Assembly: GCF_014651855.1 (NCBI RefSeq)
Contig: NZ_BMXR01000001.1
Location: 496,001-560,000 of the forward strand
Direction of reading: 5' to 3'
Source: Saccharospirillum salsuginis
Lineage (GTDB): Bacteria > Pseudomonadota > Gammaproteobacteria > Pseudomonadales > Natronospirillaceae
DNA length: 64,000 nucleotides
In this document: positions 61,925-64,000 of the stretch, one piece after another
How the letters are laid out: each line of letters opens with the position of its first letter
Numbering within the stretch: the first letter of the stretch is position 1
Program-made: the position numbers and the translations under genes
Notes under the pieces: model-generated
Database searches by the model: none
What the model saw: only the letters and a program-made list of their open reading frames with translations
What the model was told of the DNA's origin: nothing

Positions 61925-63733
61925 TCACCGCCCGTACACCGGGCGGGTCCAAGCCGCCGCGTTGGCTTGCGATGAGGGTGCCGCCATCAGGTGTTTCAGG
62001 GAATCGGCCTCTTCCGTATTCACGTAAACGACCTCATAGCTGTCGTCTTCATACCCGACCCGCAGCAACTGGTGCGGACCGGAACGAATACCGAACACGC
62101 GCACCGTCTCCGGCGCCGGGTCCAACCGACCCAGTTCGACCAGCCCCTGGTCCGGCGACCCCGCACTGACCGCCGCCAGAGTGCTGTCGTCCTTCAGCAG
62201 AAAGACCTCGCTGATGTTGGCCCTGGCCAGGCGGATGGCGACATTGCCCTCGCCCGTTCCTGAAGCGCCGATCCATTGCGCCTGTTCGAGCCGGATTTGC
62301 TCGCTGCCGTCCACGCGGGCAGCGACGGCCGTGTCGATGTTCCGCGTATCGTTGTAGAAGAACCAGCCGTTGACGCTATCGACGACGGGCGTCTCGATGC
62401 TGCCTTCGTACAAGGCGGATTCGGAGTAATCCGACAGATCCACCGATGTCAGGGTGTCGTCGATCAGCCAGATCAATTCATTGCCGCCATCGATCAGGAA
62501 GGGGCTGGCGAGTGTTTGGGCCACGCTGTCTGGGTTACGGCTGGCGTAGTCGATCTCCAGCGACCAGCCGTTGCTGTCGACGCGGTACAGCATCGGGTTG
62601 AAGGCGCCTAGAATGGAAAATTCACTGCGTTCGTGAAAGGCGAAATACAGCGTCTGGTCGCGAATGGCCAGCTGATCGGCCGTAGGCAGCATGGCCCCGG
62701 TGCCCAACAGGTTCTGGAGGAAGGTCAGCTTTTCGCCCTGGTCATTCAGCAACGGTTTGATTGTACCGGGGTTGCCCGCGCTGTAGAGCCAAAGTTCCGA
62801 AGGTGGCACTTCCTCGTCGCTGGTATCCAGGTCCTCGAAGGTGAGCACCAGCAGTTGCTGGTCCCGCCCCAGGTGACTGAACATATCCACAAAGCGAACA
62901 TTCTCGACCGGATTACCCTGGGCATCCAGGACGGCGCCTTCGGATGCGAGGTTCAGGTCGACCTGGGCCAGGCGGTTGTTGTTGCTTTCATCGATCACTA
63001 GCCAGCCATTCGGATTACCGTCGCCGAGGGGCACTACGGGATTGTGATCGTTACTGAATGCCAGCGGCGCCTGGCTGACTGAATCGCCGATTCGAAGTTG
63101 TTGCCATCCGGTCGTCCCGCCCAGATAGGCGACGGCCGTGTTGGCCGGTTGATCCAGATCGTATTGGAAATACAGTCGGGTACTGTTCAGATTGCTGTTG
63201 TCCGCTTCCGAAGACACCTGCTGCGGCGCAGGTGGCGTGACACTCTGGGTCGCCTCTACCCGCTGAAAGGCATCCGGTACCATATAGGTGACGTCCGACC
63301 CAGTAATGGTGCGCTCCTTCTGGGATCGATAAAACAGGTGTTGCGCCCGGTAATCCGTCAGATCGTTGCCGGTGATGCTGGCCTGTGCGATGGGCCGAAA
63401 CAGATAGATGGCGCCTTCAAGATAGGCATCGCCATCCACCAGTACCGCACCATCGTCCGGCAATTGAGGGTTGTAGGCGAAAAGCCCCGAGTTACCGTCC
63501 GCGTCCGAGGTGAAGTACAACCAGTTGTCGTTGTCCGGCACGCCCGTCAAACCGTTCAGTTTGGGCAGAGTATCGCCGCCGACGGAGCTCGAGCCGCCAC
63601 CGTCACTGCCGTTGCCACCGTCATTTCCGTCTTCTCCGTCATCGCCTCCCCCGCCACTGCTGTTACAACCTGCGGCAAGAGCCACTACCAGCGCCAGACT
63701 GTACGCTTTGAATTCGGACGTTAAAACCGCCAT
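61925..63733 (-). CDS. Large lipoprotein of unknown function with Gly/Asp-rich linker
   Basis: The 602-residue precursor has a lipoprotein signal peptide with lipobox AAGC (about residue 23). A flexible linker rich in Gly, Asp and Ser (SSGGGGDDGEDGNDGGNGSD...) follows, of the kind that lifts a domain away from the membrane. The rest (about 60-602) has repeated short strands with WLYFTSDADGNSG, LYFQYDLDQPANTA and WFFYNDTR, suggesting a beta-propeller-like fold (inference). No catalytic motif is seen. The ATG at 63733 has an AAAGAGGT site; a TTG at 63751 is possible. Confidence 0.75.
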   Translation of the reverse strand: MAVLTSEFKAYSLALVVALAAGCNSSGGGGDDGEDGNDGGNGSDGGGSSSVGGDTLPKLNGLTGVPDNDNWLYFTSDADGNSGLFAYNPQLPDDGAVLVDGDAYLEGAIYLFRPIAQASITGNDLTDYRAQHLFYRSQKERTITGSDVTYMVPDAFQRVEATQSVTPPAPQQVSSEADNSNLNSTRLYFQYDLDQPANTAVAYLGGTTGWQQLRIGDSVSQAPLAFSNDHNPVVPLGDGNPNGWLVIDESNNNRLAQVDLNLASEGAVLDAQGNPVENVRFVDMFSHLGRDQQLLVLTFEDLDTSDEEVPPSELWLYSAGNPGTIKPLLNDQGEKLTFLQNLLGTGAMLPTADQLAIRDQTLYFAFHERSEFSILGAFNPMLYRVDSNGWSLEIDYASRNPDSVAQTLASPFLIDGGNELIWLIDDTLTSVDLSDYSESALYEGSIETPVVDSVNGWFFYNDTRNIDTAVAARVDGSEQIRLEQAQWIGASGTGEGNVAIRLARANISEVFLLKDDSTLAAVSAGSPDQGLVELGRLDPAPETVRVFGIRSGPHQLLRVGYEDDSYEVVYVNTEEADSLKHLMAAPSSQANAAAWTRPVYGR

Positions 63734-63847
63734 GCACACCTCTTTGCTCAACCCGAGCCCGGGAGGGATAACCGAGCCCGGGAACGAAACATGAATCGAG
63801 TTATGACTCTATGAGCCCTGGTTCGCAAAGAGAATGGTGCAAATGCA

Positions 63848-64000
63848 CTATCGGGAGGTTTCCTGTTCGGCCCGACACCGCGCCTCCGGCTCTTCCCAGA
63901 AGCGCTTTTCGATACCGGGCAACGAGATCAGGGTTCGGGTTATGGTGATGGGTCCGAATTGCTCGTCATCGCCCACGGCCAGCACGTAGAGGCCTTGCTG
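63848..64000 (-). CDS. C-terminal end of an unidentified protein (runs off the window)
   Basis: The minus-strand frame is open from the window edge to a TAG at 63848 and gives 50 residues (QQGLYVLAVGDDEQFGPITI, then TRTLISLPGIEKRFWEEPEA and a polar tail). Codon use is like the neighbouring genes. The start lies outside the window, so neither the length nor the family can be given. It ends 115 bp upstream of the lipoprotein gene on the same strand. Confidence 0.55.
   Translation of the reverse strand, partial: QQGLYVLAVGDDEQFGPITITRTLISLPGIEKRFWEEPEARCRAEQETSR

Overview
The window looks like a chromosomal segment of a moderately high-GC gammaproteobacterium, closest in flavour to marine Oceanospirillales/Saccharospirillaceae or pseudomonad relatives. 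The main evidence is the housekeeping run rlmB-rnr-purA-hisZ-hflC-hflK-hflX-hfq-miaA-mutL-amiB-tsaE (9.9-26.9 kb), which keeps the Pseudomonas-type gene order and reads mostly on the minus strand, with queG divergent. I saw no rRNA, tRNA, prophage, insertion sequence or CRISPR array.

Layout. 1-1.5 kb: the 3' end of a pitrilysin-type protease. 1.6-2.65 kb: a membrane protein resembling a histidine kinase but without the phospho-acceptor His. 2.65-3.3 kb: a repeat-filled spacer. 3.3-6.7 kb: deoC-deoA-deoB nucleoside catabolism, with a promoter and a terminator. 7-9 kb: an alpha/beta hydrolase and a DegV protein. 9-9.9 kb: another repeat-rich spacer. 9.9-26.9 kb: the housekeeping run, interrupted by a chemoreceptor (13.4-15.1 kb). 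27-39.3 kb: mixed single genes, including queG, a PlsC-like acyltransferase, a YigZ protein, a degenerate SGNH hydrolase, a POTRA-less Omp85-type barrel paired with a voltage-gated-type K+ channel, corA, a lipoprotein, a MATE exporter, a DUF2237 protein, an AraC regulator, a methyltransferase and an AhpD-like protein.

39.4-44.9 kb: a sugar module made of an ArsR-like regulator with a large C-terminal domain, two ABC permeases, a binding protein and a cytoplasmic clan-A glycosidase. 45-51 kb: a lower-GC cluster whose gene order (SIS deglycase, binding protein, two permeases, PfkB kinase, plus a UTRA-type GntR regulator) matches the Bacillus subtilis frlBONMD fructosamine operon. It has a good sigma70 promoter and two operator-like dyads. 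Neither sugar importer has its own ATPase gene, so a shared ATPase elsewhere is likely. 51.2-55.1 kb: a NarL-type response regulator, a PDZ-containing sensor kinase and a LuxR-type regulator without a receiver domain. 55.1-61.7 kb: an apparent operon of a GbsR-type regulator, a HAD phosphatase and a Dpp/Opp-type ABC importer with a Tat-exported binding protein. 61.9-63.7 kb: a large lipoprotein. The right edge holds the C-terminus of an unidentified protein.

The long spacers carry three families of palindromic repeats (about 20 copies in total). One family shows different arm sequences with preserved pairing. Other points of interest are an rnr gene with no ATG, GTG or TTG start where homology puts it (ATC fits), and the fructosamine cluster.
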